From: Candidatus Bathyarchaeota archaeon
GTDB taxonomy: Archaea > Thermoproteota > Bathyarchaeia > 40CM-2-53-6
Assembly (NCBI GenBank): GCA_005888675.1
Contig: VBBA01000146.1
Location: 1 to 28,084 of the forward strand
Length of the DNA stretch: 28,084 nucleotides
Direction of reading: 5' to 3'
The notes under the pieces were generated by a model. It worked only from the letters and a program-made list of their open reading frames with translations, ran no database searches and had not been told where the DNA came from. This document shows positions 6,870 through 14,014 of this stretch, one piece after another. Position 1 is the stretch's first letter. Each line of letters begins with the position of its first letter. A program made the translations under genes and the position numbers.

Positions 6870-8695
6870 GAGACTGGACTCCATGAAGGGGTGGTCTCGT
6901 CGTCAATTCTGGCTTCGGACTTGTCGCTTGGTTGTGAGCTACTCTGAAGTGATCTGATGCTTCTAAGGCCGTCTTGTCCGTATCGCAGGTTGTACCTGAA
7001 AAGCCCCCTTAATCCCTGAAGGATCATGTCGTCGATACAGCTATTATTGATTAGAACCAGAGCGGTCGATGAGCCTGATTCTGCCATTTCCATTATCGAA
7101 GAGAGGACTCCATATGACTTTTCGAAACCTTGAGACAGAATTAGGTCCGTGAATGCCTCTATGACGATGGCAACATGCCTACCCTTATGGGCTTGCACTA
7201 CTTTGTCAACAGCGTCGATGAGAAGGGATGTGTCCCTATCCGGAAGAAGAACCTGTCCTTCTGTAGCTCTGGATGGTGTCGAGATCTTGGAGCTGAAGAC
7301 GAAGAGTCGGATGTTCTGCCTCTGTTGGAGTTGCTTATACACAGGGCTTCCAAGGTTCGTGAAGACCGCGACAGGTTCGACGTTGGAAACAAACTCTCCA
7401 GCGAACTCTTTCACTACTTCTTCGTATCCCGAAACGGGATCGTATTCCAAAAGAATTCTTGTTCCAAGGAGGGATTGATGCCTTGTTCCTAATCTTTGTG
7501 AGAATACGTTTTGGTTCGCTGCGAGATCGACGATTGTAACGCTTGGGTCAAGCTTGGCGATGTCATCAAGGACATTCTTTCTGCCGGCGTCTATACTAAG
7601 TGTCCAGACTCTTGCCTGTGGAGATCGTCCTGTCTGATCGATGCGATGTCTTTCCTCCACGAAGCGTCTGCACTGTGCTACATCCAGATCTCCGAAGTCA
7701 ATGAGTTCGCGTCTTGATTTCGAGACCTCCATGCTGGAGATTGCATCGAGGCCTGACGACTCGATCGGTCGTATGGTGACCTTCGACTCTCTTTGTTGGG
7801 CTTCCTGAGGATAGATTTCCTGAAGCAGTACCCTATAGAAAGGAACCTCGCTCTTTGTGACATAGCAAAATATCGGGTCGGTTGACTCAGCTCCAGTTTC
7901 AAGGAACTCCTCGACAATCCTACGCCGATCAGATTCCATGTTGTAGATCACGACTCCGCTCTTTGCCGCCCCGAAGTAGAAACCACGATCGGACTGTGAC
8001 GGGGTCACTAACATTCTACTGAGAACGGTAGGCTCCCTAAGGGCGAATGCGATGAGAGCAAAGAGAGCTCCGTTAGCAAGCTGCGTGGAGCTCTGTACCG
8101 ACGAATAGAGCTCGATGGGACTTGGGGGAACTAATGCTTGAACGAACGCTACAAGCCCAAAGAGTGCCCAAGATATGCTGATCGTTTTGATTGAGGTGGC
8201 GGCTTTGGGATCACGTGTGCCGAGCGATAGCCTGTAGAACGTTAGTACCGGCATGCAGAGGAAGGATACTAGTAGCAGAAAGTTTGCTACGAGAAGGGGC
8301 GGGTCGTACGTGTTGTAATTGAGTCCAAGAGCCAAGGCGGTCCATGCTGCAACGATACCTAAATACACGATAAATTGTGTTGGCGGTCGCATTATGAATT
8401 CTGAGAGACCTTTGAGTCCTGTGAGGCGACTGTTGACTTTCATCATATAACTGGCAAATCCTAGACTTGTCACTGTTACCGAAATCATCGCGAAGTAGAG
8501 GCGCGTCGACCTGTCTACCGGGCCTACATCAACCGCGGTATTTTGGATTAGCAATATTATGAAGGCTAGGTTCGCTAATGCTATGAAAAATCTGGAGCCA
8601 AGGAAATATGTGGACTTCAGGCGCGCCACAAAAAACAGAGCGAGGCTTGAGGTTGCTAGCGCTAGGGCATCTATGGCCAGAATATCTACATTCAA
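6866..8695 (-). CDS. Seven-TM protein with tandem degenerate RecA/DUF835-like cytoplasmic domains
   Basis: Seven hydrophobic segments are visible at about residues 4-25, 34-53, 66-87, 107-126, 132-153, 170-190 and 205-222. About 350 soluble residues follow. The soluble part looks like two related alpha/beta units. The first opens with GVVIYNMESDRRRIVEEFLETG and FCYVTKSE. The second opens with RILLEYDPVSGYEEVVKEF and ends with IVIEAFTDLILSQGFEKSYG and TALVLINN. These resemble the nucleotide-motif-less RecA-fold DUF835/MEDS group found around archaeal KaiC-like proteins. No Walker A is present. Topology suggests a membrane sensor. Both neighbours overlap it by ATGA. The ligand is unknown; the domain assignment is by pattern and moderately sure. 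Confidence 0.7.
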   Translation of the reverse strand: MNVDILAIDALALATSSLALFFVARLKSTYFLGSRFFIALANLAFIILLIQNTAVDVGPVDRSTRLYFAMISVTVTSLGFASYMMKVNSRLTGLKGLSEFIMRPPTQFIVYLGIVAAWTALALGLNYNTYDPPLLVANFLLLVSFLCMPVLTFYRLSLGTRDPKAATSIKTISISWALFGLVAFVQALVPPSPIELYSSVQSSTQLANGALFALIAFALREPTVLSRMLVTPSQSDRGFYFGAAKSGVVIYNMESDRRRIVEEFLETGAESTDPIFCYVTKSEVPFYRVLLQEIYPQEAQQRESKVTIRPIESSGLDAISSMEVSKSRRELIDFGDLDVAQCRRFVEERHRIDQTGRSPQARVWTLSIDAGRKNVLDDIAKLDPSVTIVDLAANQNVFSQRLGTRHQSLLGTRILLEYDPVSGYEEVVKEFAGEFVSNVEPVAVFTNLGSPVYKQLQQRQNIRLFVFSSKISTPSRATEGQVLLPDRDTSLLIDAVDKVVQAHKGRHVAIVIEAFTDLILSQGFEKSYGVLSSIMEMAESGSSTALVLINNSCIDDMILQGLRGLFRYNLRYGQDGLRSIRSLQSSSQPSDKSEARIDDETTPSWSPVS

Positions 8696-8907
8696 GGGCT
8701 GGAAGCCTCCTGTTTCCTCTCTATTGTGTTCTCGTCCTCTTTTTTCATCTCGTAAACGAGCCGGACAGTTTCGCTGTCTTCGTCCAACCTGAGATGAAAA
8801 TGCGAGGAAGAACCGACCCCAACGAGCCGTGCAATGTCAACCGGGATAAGGAGGTAGAGGCTGTCACGAAGCTTGACAGGCTTTACCCGTAACGGCGTTA
8901 TTCCCAC
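8692..8907 (-). CDS. Small AbrB/SpoVT-like putative DNA-binding protein
   Basis: The first 45 of 71 residues (VKLRDSLYLLIPVDIARLVGV, then FHLRLDEDSETVRLVYE) follow the swapped-hairpin AbrB pattern, in which S-L-Y-v-x-I-P-x-D-I-A-x-L-x-G-v is the typical archaeal form. Such proteins dimerise and bind DNA as regulators or antitoxins. No toxin is next to it, so a regulator role is more likely here. The start is GTG at 8907 with GGGAG close upstream. Its stop overlaps the ATG of the 7-TM gene (ATGA), so it heads a coupled three-gene unit. Confidence 0.65.
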   Translation of the reverse strand: MGITPLRVKPVKLRDSLYLLIPVDIARLVGVGSSSHFHLRLDEDSETVRLVYEMKKEDENTIERKQEASSP

Positions 8908-8966
8908 TGCTCCCTTAGGCGTTTGCTTAGTAGCTGCAAAGTCTGGGGGTTCCCTTTGGGGCCTAC

Positions 8967-8995
8967 GTAACCGATAGGCTTGGCGACTCGGTTAC
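8967..8995. repeat. Inverted repeat over the TackOD1 stop codon
   Basis: GTAACCGA (8967-8974) and TCGGTTAC (8988-8995) form a perfect 8-base stem with a 13-base loop. The stem includes the stop codon of the TackOD1 gene. A G-rich/C-rich pair (GGGGGTTCCC...GGGG) lies next to it at 8945-8961. There is no T-run behind it, so it is more likely an RNA structure or operator before the AbrB-like gene than a terminator. Confidence 0.45.
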
Positions 8996-10008
8996 AGCGT
9001 AAGGTCAGTTGACGTTTCTTCTTCAGTATTGTCTTCGGCCAATCCTTCCCATCCGAATCTTTCCTTCAGCTGGTCCGCCGCATCTTCTGGACTGTTTGCC
9101 TCAATGATTGTCATTCTGTATAGCGTCGCAAGCCTCTTGGCCTTAGCGGTGAGACCGGGGATCGAGACAAGGAATGCCTGAGTTGGAGACACGTCGAAAA
9201 TCTTAGCGTATAATGAAGCTACGGGTACTTCGTCAATTGGTTTATCCGAGAAGATCAAATCCAAGACAATTGTCTCGCTGCCTTTGGATCCCGTAATGTC
9301 GAATCTTTGTAGGGAACCAGATCTGCCCGCGATCTGTCCCGGGAGATCAGTCCTGAAGCCTAGATCTTCGAGAACTCGGGCGATTGGTTTTATGACAAGG
9401 AACACACGCTTGAACTCGTCCTCAGCGTCTAGGCTGAGACGGTACGTGTAGAGGTTAATGAATCCTGTATCTTTTATTGTAAACGCGTGCCCGCAATTTC
9501 TACACCTGTGAACAGGATTGGGCATGTCGGACCTTTTTCCACATTGATCGCATTGGAACCATGCCCCTAGCTTGTGATAATCAACCCCCGGCTCAACCAG
9601 TTCCTTGTTACACTTAGGGCATATGAGACCTCCTTCCACGAGAAAACTATCAATGCTGTCCACCGTCCCGCAAGCCACGTGCTCGAGAAGCGTTTTCCGT
9701 TCGATATCGATCGAGTTGCAGTTAGGACAGACGTAATCGTTGCTAACGTTAGCCGAGATACAACTGGGACAAACCAGAGCCTTTTCGTGAAATTTCCTCT
9801 TAAAAACGCCAGCCTCCCAAAGTTTTTCGACCAGTTCTTTCGCGTCCCTGGGATCCCCGTCTACCGACGGCTCAACGTCAGGATATCTTACCGTCATGTA
9901 TAGATCGAAAATCGGGACGAGTTCGATGATCTCTCCTTTCACAAACTTGCTCAGAAGGATCTGGACGTTAGGGTCCTGATAGAGAGATAGACGATCCTTG
10001 GATGTCAC
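8992..10008 (-). CDS. TackOD1 zinc-ribbon protein with C-terminal nuclease-fold-like domain
   Basis: The 338-residue protein has several CxxC pairs between about residues 79 and 172 (CPSC, CPNC, CPKC, CDQC, CRNC) with LLEHVACGTVDSIDSFL and GVDYHKLGAWFQC between them. This is the layout of TackOD1, an output domain named from TACK archaea. Residues 1-75 are helical, with a winged-helix-like stretch. Residues 200-315 alternate strands and helices (ETIVLDLIFSDKPIDEVPV...AFLVSIPGL...LYRMTIIEA), compatible with a REase-like or receiver-like fold, but no PD-ExK triad is clear. The start is GTG at 10008. It lies 84 bases upstream of the AbrB-like gene and is divergent from the KaiC-like gene. The function is unproven; the family occurs in signal transduction. 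Confidence 0.72.
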   Translation of the reverse strand: MTSKDRLSLYQDPNVQILLSKFVKGEIIELVPIFDLYMTVRYPDVEPSVDGDPRDAKELVEKLWEAGVFKRKFHEKALVCPSCISANVSNDYVCPNCNSIDIERKTLLEHVACGTVDSIDSFLVEGGLICPKCNKELVEPGVDYHKLGAWFQCDQCGKRSDMPNPVHRCRNCGHAFTIKDTGFINLYTYRLSLDAEDEFKRVFLVIKPIARVLEDLGFRTDLPGQIAGRSGSLQRFDITGSKGSETIVLDLIFSDKPIDEVPVASLYAKIFDVSPTQAFLVSIPGLTAKAKRLATLYRMTIIEANSPEDAADQLKERFGWEGLAEDNTEEETSTDLTL

Positions 10009-10045
10009 TACTGAAGACGCCTTTTTCGCTTTTTCTCCTAACGGC

Positions 10046-10093
10046 CGACCCGGGTCGTTTCCTACTTCGAGGTGTGACCGTTGGTTCGGTCAC
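10046..10093. promoter_or_regulatory. Two palindromes between the TackOD1 and KaiC-like genes
   Basis: CGACCCGGGTCG at 10046-10057 is a perfect 12-base palindrome. GTGACCG-ttggtt-CGGTCAC at 10074-10093 has perfect 7-base arms. They lie in the 184-base divergent spacer, close to the TackOD1 start, and are candidate operators. No convincing TATA box was found for either gene. Confidence 0.45.
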
Positions 10094-10192
10094 CTGCAAC
10101 CTTATTCAGGCGTTGTATCTTGTCTGTCGTCGATGGCGGTATCAGCATGATTATGATAGTGGTTACGGCCCGCTTTGATTTGCGAGTCGCTG

Positions 10193-10963
10193 ATGGCCGC
10201 ATCTTCTGCCAGTCCTGAGAACAATGGCAATCGAAGGACCCCGACAGGGATTCCAGGATTGGACAAATTGTTGAGCGGTGGTCTACCAAAGGGGAGGATC
10301 ATACTCTTGACCGGAGGGCCGGGGACAGGGAAGACCATACTCTCGTCACAGTATCTCGTCAATGGAATCATGGACTATGATGAAAATGGTGTTTACGTGA
10401 GTTTAGACGAGAACAAGCAACATGTTTTCGAGGAAATGGTGGACTTCGGTTGGGATTTGCCCGAGCTTGAGCATCAAAAGCGGCTTATTTTTCTCGAGGC
10501 CAGCCCAATCAGGTATCTCCCAGCCGAAATCAAAGTCGGTAGATTGACGGTAGGTCGAAAGGAGTTCTCGATGGCAACTCTCGTCGAGATGATAAAGACT
10601 AGTGTTAAGGAGATCGATGCGAAAAGGATCGTTGTCGACCCTGTAACCACGCTGGTCTTTCAGTACGATGGCGTCGTAAATCAGAGGAATGCTCTTGTGG
10701 AATTGATCGAGGCGTTGGCGGATACTGGCGCTACTTGTATTATCACCACAGAGTTGAGACGGCCCGGTTTCGAAAGAAACGTCGACTACGAAGAGTATCT
10801 AGCTCATGGTGTCGTATTGCTCCAGCAATTACAGGTGGGGAAGTCCTTGTTGAGAGTCATCCAGATCGAGAAGATGCGAAAGACCCCCGTCGACAATCAG
10901 CCGAGACCATATCGGATAACAGATTCAGGCATTGAGGTTTTCCCGCGAGAGAGCGTCCTTTAG
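10193..10963 (+). CDS. KaiC-like RecA-superfamily ATPase, single domain
   Basis: A 256-residue single KaiC domain. It opens with TGIPGLDKLLSGGLPKGRIILLTGGPGTGKT (Walker A GGPGTGKT, about residues 39-46 from the ATG), then YVSLDENKQHVFEEMVDFGWD and a Walker B region RIVVDPVTTLV. It closes with ATCIITTELR and IQIEKMRKTPVDNQPRPYRI. Archaeal KaiC-like ATPases are regulatory hubs, not clock proteins, and pair with membrane sensors and output domains such as those encoded next door. The ATG at 10193 is preferred over an in-frame TTG six codons upstream. The gene is divergent from the TackOD1 gene and converges with hsp20, 35 bases away. Confidence 0.88.
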   Translation: MAASSASPENNGNRRTPTGIPGLDKLLSGGLPKGRIILLTGGPGTGKTILSSQYLVNGIMDYDENGVYVSLDENKQHVFEEMVDFGWDLPELEHQKRLIFLEASPIRYLPAEIKVGRLTVGRKEFSMATLVEMIKTSVKEIDAKRIVVDPVTTLVFQYDGVVNQRNALVELIEALADTGATCIITTELRRPGFERNVDYEEYLAHGVVLLQQLQVGKSLLRVIQIEKMRKTPVDNQPRPYRITDSGIEVFPRESVL

Positions 10964-10998
10964 GACGCACACTCGCTTTAGCCTTGCAGCCCCTTGAA

Positions 10999-11589
10999 CT
11001 AGTCGACCCGTATCTGCTTCGACTTTTGCCCGGGCCTTTTTCTCGTGAGCACGAGTTCAAGGACTCCATTCTTGTAACTGGCTCTTGACGTGTCTGGGTC
11101 GACCTCGACGGGTAAGTCGAGTTGCTTGAAGTATTTTCGGTTTGCATTCTCAACCTTTAGTGTCAATGATTTCCCGTTGCACTCGAGGTTGATGTCTGAC
11201 TTCTCAACTCCGGGGAGTTCAGCAACGACCTTCACAACATCGTCTAGAACGATTGTGTCGACGAGAGGTTCCCTCTCCTCGCGAACATCAAGGCCAGCCT
11301 TCGGTATGCCGCCCGCTCCTTTTCGGAGTGATGGCTTGACGTTTCCGAACTCCCTGATTACAGGCTTTCCGTCGGGTCCAACACTGAAAGAGTAGCCGTA
11401 AACAAAAGGACCAATTTCCTTCTCGGTCCCGCCAGTCGGAAGTCTCTTTTCACGTATCATCTCCTTTGGAATCTCAAGATCCTTGAACATCTCTTCGAAA
11501 CTCCGCTCGAATTCTTCCATCAAGTTGGGCATTGGATAGCGCCAGCGTCTTCTGAACCACTCTGGGAAGAAATCCTCGTCGCCGCTCAA
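10999..11589 (-). CDS. Small heat shock protein, Hsp20 family
   Basis: The protein (196 residues) has an alpha-crystallin domain at about 107-190: strand VDTIVLDDVVKVVAELPGV, GKSLTLKVE, LPVEVDPDTSRASYKNGVLELVL. The usual A-x-x-x-N-G-V-L motif appears as SYKNGVLELVL, and the tail ends KQIRVD, close to the I-x-I/V anchoring motif. The N-terminal arm (FFPEWFRRRW...EEFERSFEEMFKDL) is aromatic and charged, as expected for client binding. It is an ATP-independent holdase. The start is TTG at 11589; it keeps the conserved arm, which an internal ATG at 11532 would remove. A TATA box lies 45-55 bases upstream. Confidence 0.88.
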   Translation of the reverse strand: MSGDEDFFPEWFRRRWRYPMPNLMEEFERSFEEMFKDLEIPKEMIREKRLPTGGTEKEIGPFVYGYSFSVGPDGKPVIREFGNVKPSLRKGAGGIPKAGLDVREEREPLVDTIVLDDVVKVVAELPGVEKSDINLECNGKSLTLKVENANRKYFKQLDLPVEVDPDTSRASYKNGVLELVLTRKRPGQKSKQIRVD

Positions 11590-11630
11590 TCTTCACAAAC
11601 GCCTCTAAGGTCGGCGTAGTTAGGACATTG

Positions 11631-11644
11631 TCCATTATAACTCT
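11631..11644 (-). promoter_or_regulatory. Probable hsp20 promoter
   Basis: The minus strand reads AGAGTTATAATGGA, a TATA-like core about 50 bases upstream of the TTG start. It predicts transcription from near 11612 and a leader of about 22 bases. Confidence 0.45.
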
Positions 11645-11739
11645 TAGACCGGCATAAGGATCGGATCGGCACGAAGCAGTTTCTCTGGCGAGGACCATCA
11701 ACAACGCATAAACGATGCCTCACTCACAGGGTCAATATC

Positions 11740-12144
11740 TTGACCCGGGCTTCGATTGAAACAGGGAAGATTACACTGGAGGATTTCCACGACCACGTCG
11801 TAGGCCTGATCCGTGTCGAGAGGAAGCCTGACGAGGCGCTAGAGCTACTTAGTAGGCACTACCGGGTTGAGAAGCCTACTCTCAAGATGGGACTCCCAAA
11901 GGGGGAGAACTCAGCGTTGGGATGCTACGTTACTCGTGAGAAGACAATCTACATTTCGACCCAAGAGTATCTTTACGACCCTTACATAATAATACACGAA
12001 TTCTATCATCACCTTCGGAGCGTCACAGGGAAGCATCGTGGCACAGAGAGGCATGCCAGAGACTTCGCACTTGACTTCTTGAAGAAGTCTGGCGCAGCTC
12101 CTACGGGGAGTAAGTATGAACTAGGTCCAGAGCGTGTTAGGTAG
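11740..12144 (+). CDS. Putative HExxH zinc metalloprotease-like protein
   Basis: The product has 134 residues with no signal peptide or membrane segment. YIIIHEFYHHLRS holds an HExxH motif (H86, E87, H90), followed by TERHARDFALDFL, where an acidic residue or His could be the third zinc ligand. The helix-strand order before it (TIYIS, then the HExxH helix) resembles minimal gluzincin/SprT/ImmA-like cores. The substrate is unknown. The start is TTG at 11740 with AGGGT about 8 bases upstream; no ATG occurs before residue 50. The last 24 bases overlap the convergent small membrane-protein gene. Confidence 0.68.
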   Translation: MTRASIETGKITLEDFHDHVVGLIRVERKPDEALELLSRHYRVEKPTLKMGLPKGENSALGCYVTREKTIYISTQEYLYDPYIIIHEFYHHLRSVTGKHRGTERHARDFALDFLKKSGAAPTGSKYELGPERVR

Positions 12145-12333
12145 GTTTTTCTCCGTCTGGACCACGATTGGCGGGTGAGCCTTGAAAGTCTCCCCACAGT
12201 GGGGGCACCTTTGTGAGCCCCTCCACATCCTGTAAACCAATCGAAGCATAATGAACGCAAGCCCCGAGACTAAGACAGAGATCAACGCATTATCGGCGTT
12301 GATGATGAAGATGAAGTAGTGGACGTCTACCAT
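12121..12333 (-). CDS. Small membrane protein with a CxxC knuckle
   Basis: A 70-residue ORF with one hydrophobic helix (about residues 16-35, LISVLVSGLAFIMLRLVY) followed by a basic patch and CPHCGETF, half of a zinc ribbon, so a dimer could complete the site. A strong ribosome site (AAGGAGGAC at 12344-12352) lies about 12 bases before the ATG, which supports translation. Function unknown. The tail overlaps the HExxH gene by 24 bases. Confidence 0.55.
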   Translation of the reverse strand: MVDVHYFIFIINADNALISVLVSGLAFIMLRLVYRMWRGSQRCPHCGETFKAHPPIVVQTEKNLPNTLWT

Positions 12334-12404
12334 CGCCAGCGTTGTCCTCCTTGATCTTTGTTGATGCGCCTGTGGAGGGTAGCGTGGGGAGAATTCTCTC
12401 TCAT
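12327..12404 (-). other. Possible 25-codon leader ORF
   Basis: An ATG at 12404 opens a 25-codon frame ending in TAG at 12327-12329, overlapping the ATG of the next gene (12333). A TATA-like GTTTATAGC lies at 12425-12433 on the same strand and would place the transcript start close to this ATG, making it leaderless. It could couple translation of the membrane protein. The peptide itself is unremarkable and Arg-rich. Confidence 0.25.
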
Positions 12405-12459
12405 ATGCAGTATAGTGCCGTAGCCGCTATAAACCTACCTAAGGAAGTACGAACCGCGT

Positions 12460-12648
12460 CTACTGTCCCTGAGCTTTCGCAGTTTGTGAAGGAGCCAAAA
12501 CCTCGTCAGCATGGGTGATCTTGACTAATCCCTTCAACAGTAATCTATTAGTTATCTTTGCGCAGATGTCGCAGTCTTTGCCTGGACAGTAGCCCTTGAG
12601 AAAGTTCTCACACTTCCATCGGTAGTTCTCGATCTCGGCCGTTGACAT
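12460..12648 (-). CDS. Small cysteine-rich protein (62 residues)
   Basis: The ORF encodes four Cys in CENFLKGYCPGKDCDICAK (residues 13-29), enough for a zinc or iron-sulfur site, followed by a helix and a Gln/Ala-rich tail. ATG at 12648 has AAGGA about 9 bases upstream, which supports a real gene. I do not recognise a named family. It sits alone, 82 bases from the acyl-CoA dehydrogenase stop and on the same strand, so it could be transcribed with it. Confidence 0.55.
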   Translation of the reverse strand: MSTAEIENYRWKCENFLKGYCPGKDCDICAKITNRLLLKGLVKITHADEVLAPSQTAKAQGQ

Positions 12649-12730
12649 GTCGAGAATTCCTTTAGCTCGATCGATCCTCGGGTGGAGCGAGAGCTAAAGC
12701 GTCGTGTAACTCTGGATGAGGGGTCCTGGG

Positions 12731-13915
12731 TTACCGGATCATAACCTGCTTTCGGGCCTTTGAGCGGCTTTCTAGGTCGCGATACGCCTCGCGCTGTATT
12801 ATGTGCCTCATTATGTCGCTTGTCCCGCCACCTATCATCATGAACCGAGCATCTCTAAAATATCTCTCGACTGGCGTATCACGGGTGTATCCGATTCCTC
12901 CGTGGACCTGAAGGGCACTGTTCGCCACTTCAAAGGAAGCTTCTGTTGCATAGACCTTTGCGATAGCCCCCGCTTTTCGGATGCTCCGGCCCATATCCAA
13001 CAATCTCCCGCTGTTCAGGATCAGCAAACGAGATGCTTCCAATTTGACTGCCATGTCGGCGATTCGGAAACTGATAGCCTGGAATTCACGTATTGGCCGG
13101 CCAAATTGTTCCCTCTTATTGGAATACTCAAGGGCCGCTTCGTAGGCAGCCCTTGCTATTCCCAGCATTTCAGCAGAAACCACAGGTCTCTCTCGATCGA
13201 GCTCGTCGAGAAGTATGTCGAATCCCTGATTCTTTCGGCCGACAAGGTTCTCTGGAGGAAGTTTGACGTTCCGAAAGCGTATGTGAGCGACATTAGCGCC
13301 CCTCATTCCGAGTAATGAGTAAGCTTTGACAACCTTGACGCCAGAGGATTCTCTGGGGACTAAGAAGGCACTCATTCCCCTTCGCCCCCCTTTCTTTCGG
13401 TCAGTAATAGCGAACAGAAAGTATTGGTCCGCTAATCCGCCGTTTGTTATGAACCTCTTCTCGCCATTTAGGACATAACTATCCCCTCTCTGAGCCACCG
13501 TTGTTCTTATTCCTGCCGCGTCGGATCCTGCGAGAGGCTCAGTAAGGGCAAGTGCTCCAATACTCTCTCCCGTTAGGACAGGTCTAAGGAAATCCTTCTT
13601 CTGTTGATTGTTCCCGAAATAGGCCAGGGGAGCAGCGTAAAGAGTCGTAGAGGCGGCTCTTGACATTTCTGTCGCTGCATTGGCGGCCGATATCTCCTCT
13701 GCCACTATTACTTCGGAAACCCATCCTAGTCCTTGGCCCCCGTCACTCTTGGAAAAAGGCGCGCCTAGTAGGTTCTCTCGGCCCATGTCTCGAATTAGTT
13801 CGCGCGGATACTTGCCTGCTTCAACCTCATTCGCTTGGGGAATTACGTGATCCTCGGCGAAGTTTCGGGCCTTGGTTTTGAAGGCTTCTTCATCTTTGGA
13901 CAGAAAGAGGCTCAT
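12731..13915 (-). CDS. Acyl-CoA dehydrogenase
   Basis: The 394-residue length and motifs are those of the FAD acyl-CoA dehydrogenase family: ALTEPLAGSDAAGIRTTA-like FAD/substrate loop (124-140), KRFITNGG (153-160), REQFGRPIREFQAI (268-281), QVHGGIGYTRDTPVERYFRDAR (336-357). It makes the 2,3-enoyl-CoA and passes electrons to ETF. The usual catalytic Glu of IYEGTSEI is Gly here (IGGGTSDI, G363). E242 in LDRERPV falls where isovaleryl- and long-chain-type enzymes keep their base, so activity is likely retained, perhaps on branched substrates. ETF genes are not in the window. ATG at 13915; 99 bases after the HMG-CoA synthase stop. Confidence 0.93.
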   Translation of the reverse strand: MSLFLSKDEEAFKTKARNFAEDHVIPQANEVEAGKYPRELIRDMGRENLLGAPFSKSDGGQGLGWVSEVIVAEEISAANAATEMSRAASTTLYAAPLAYFGNNQQKKDFLRPVLTGESIGALALTEPLAGSDAAGIRTTVAQRGDSYVLNGEKRFITNGGLADQYFLFAITDRKKGGRRGMSAFLVPRESSGVKVVKAYSLLGMRGANVAHIRFRNVKLPPENLVGRKNQGFDILLDELDRERPVVSAEMLGIARAAYEAALEYSNKREQFGRPIREFQAISFRIADMAVKLEASRLLILNSGRLLDMGRSIRKAGAIAKVYATEASFEVANSALQVHGGIGYTRDTPVERYFRDARFMMIGGGTSDIMRHIIQREAYRDLESRSKARKQVMIR

Positions 13916-14014
13916 GGATTTGTCTCTGGGGAGAAGAGGCCTACTTTCAAATCTTATTCCTGACAGTAACAGGTTTCCTGAGAATATGGAGGAAAAGGAT
14001 TGGGACGGAAAGTC

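Noticed and set aside
8692..8907. Toxin-antitoxin module based on the AbrB-like protein
   Set aside because: No toxin-sized neighbour; the adjacent coupled gene is a 609-residue membrane protein.
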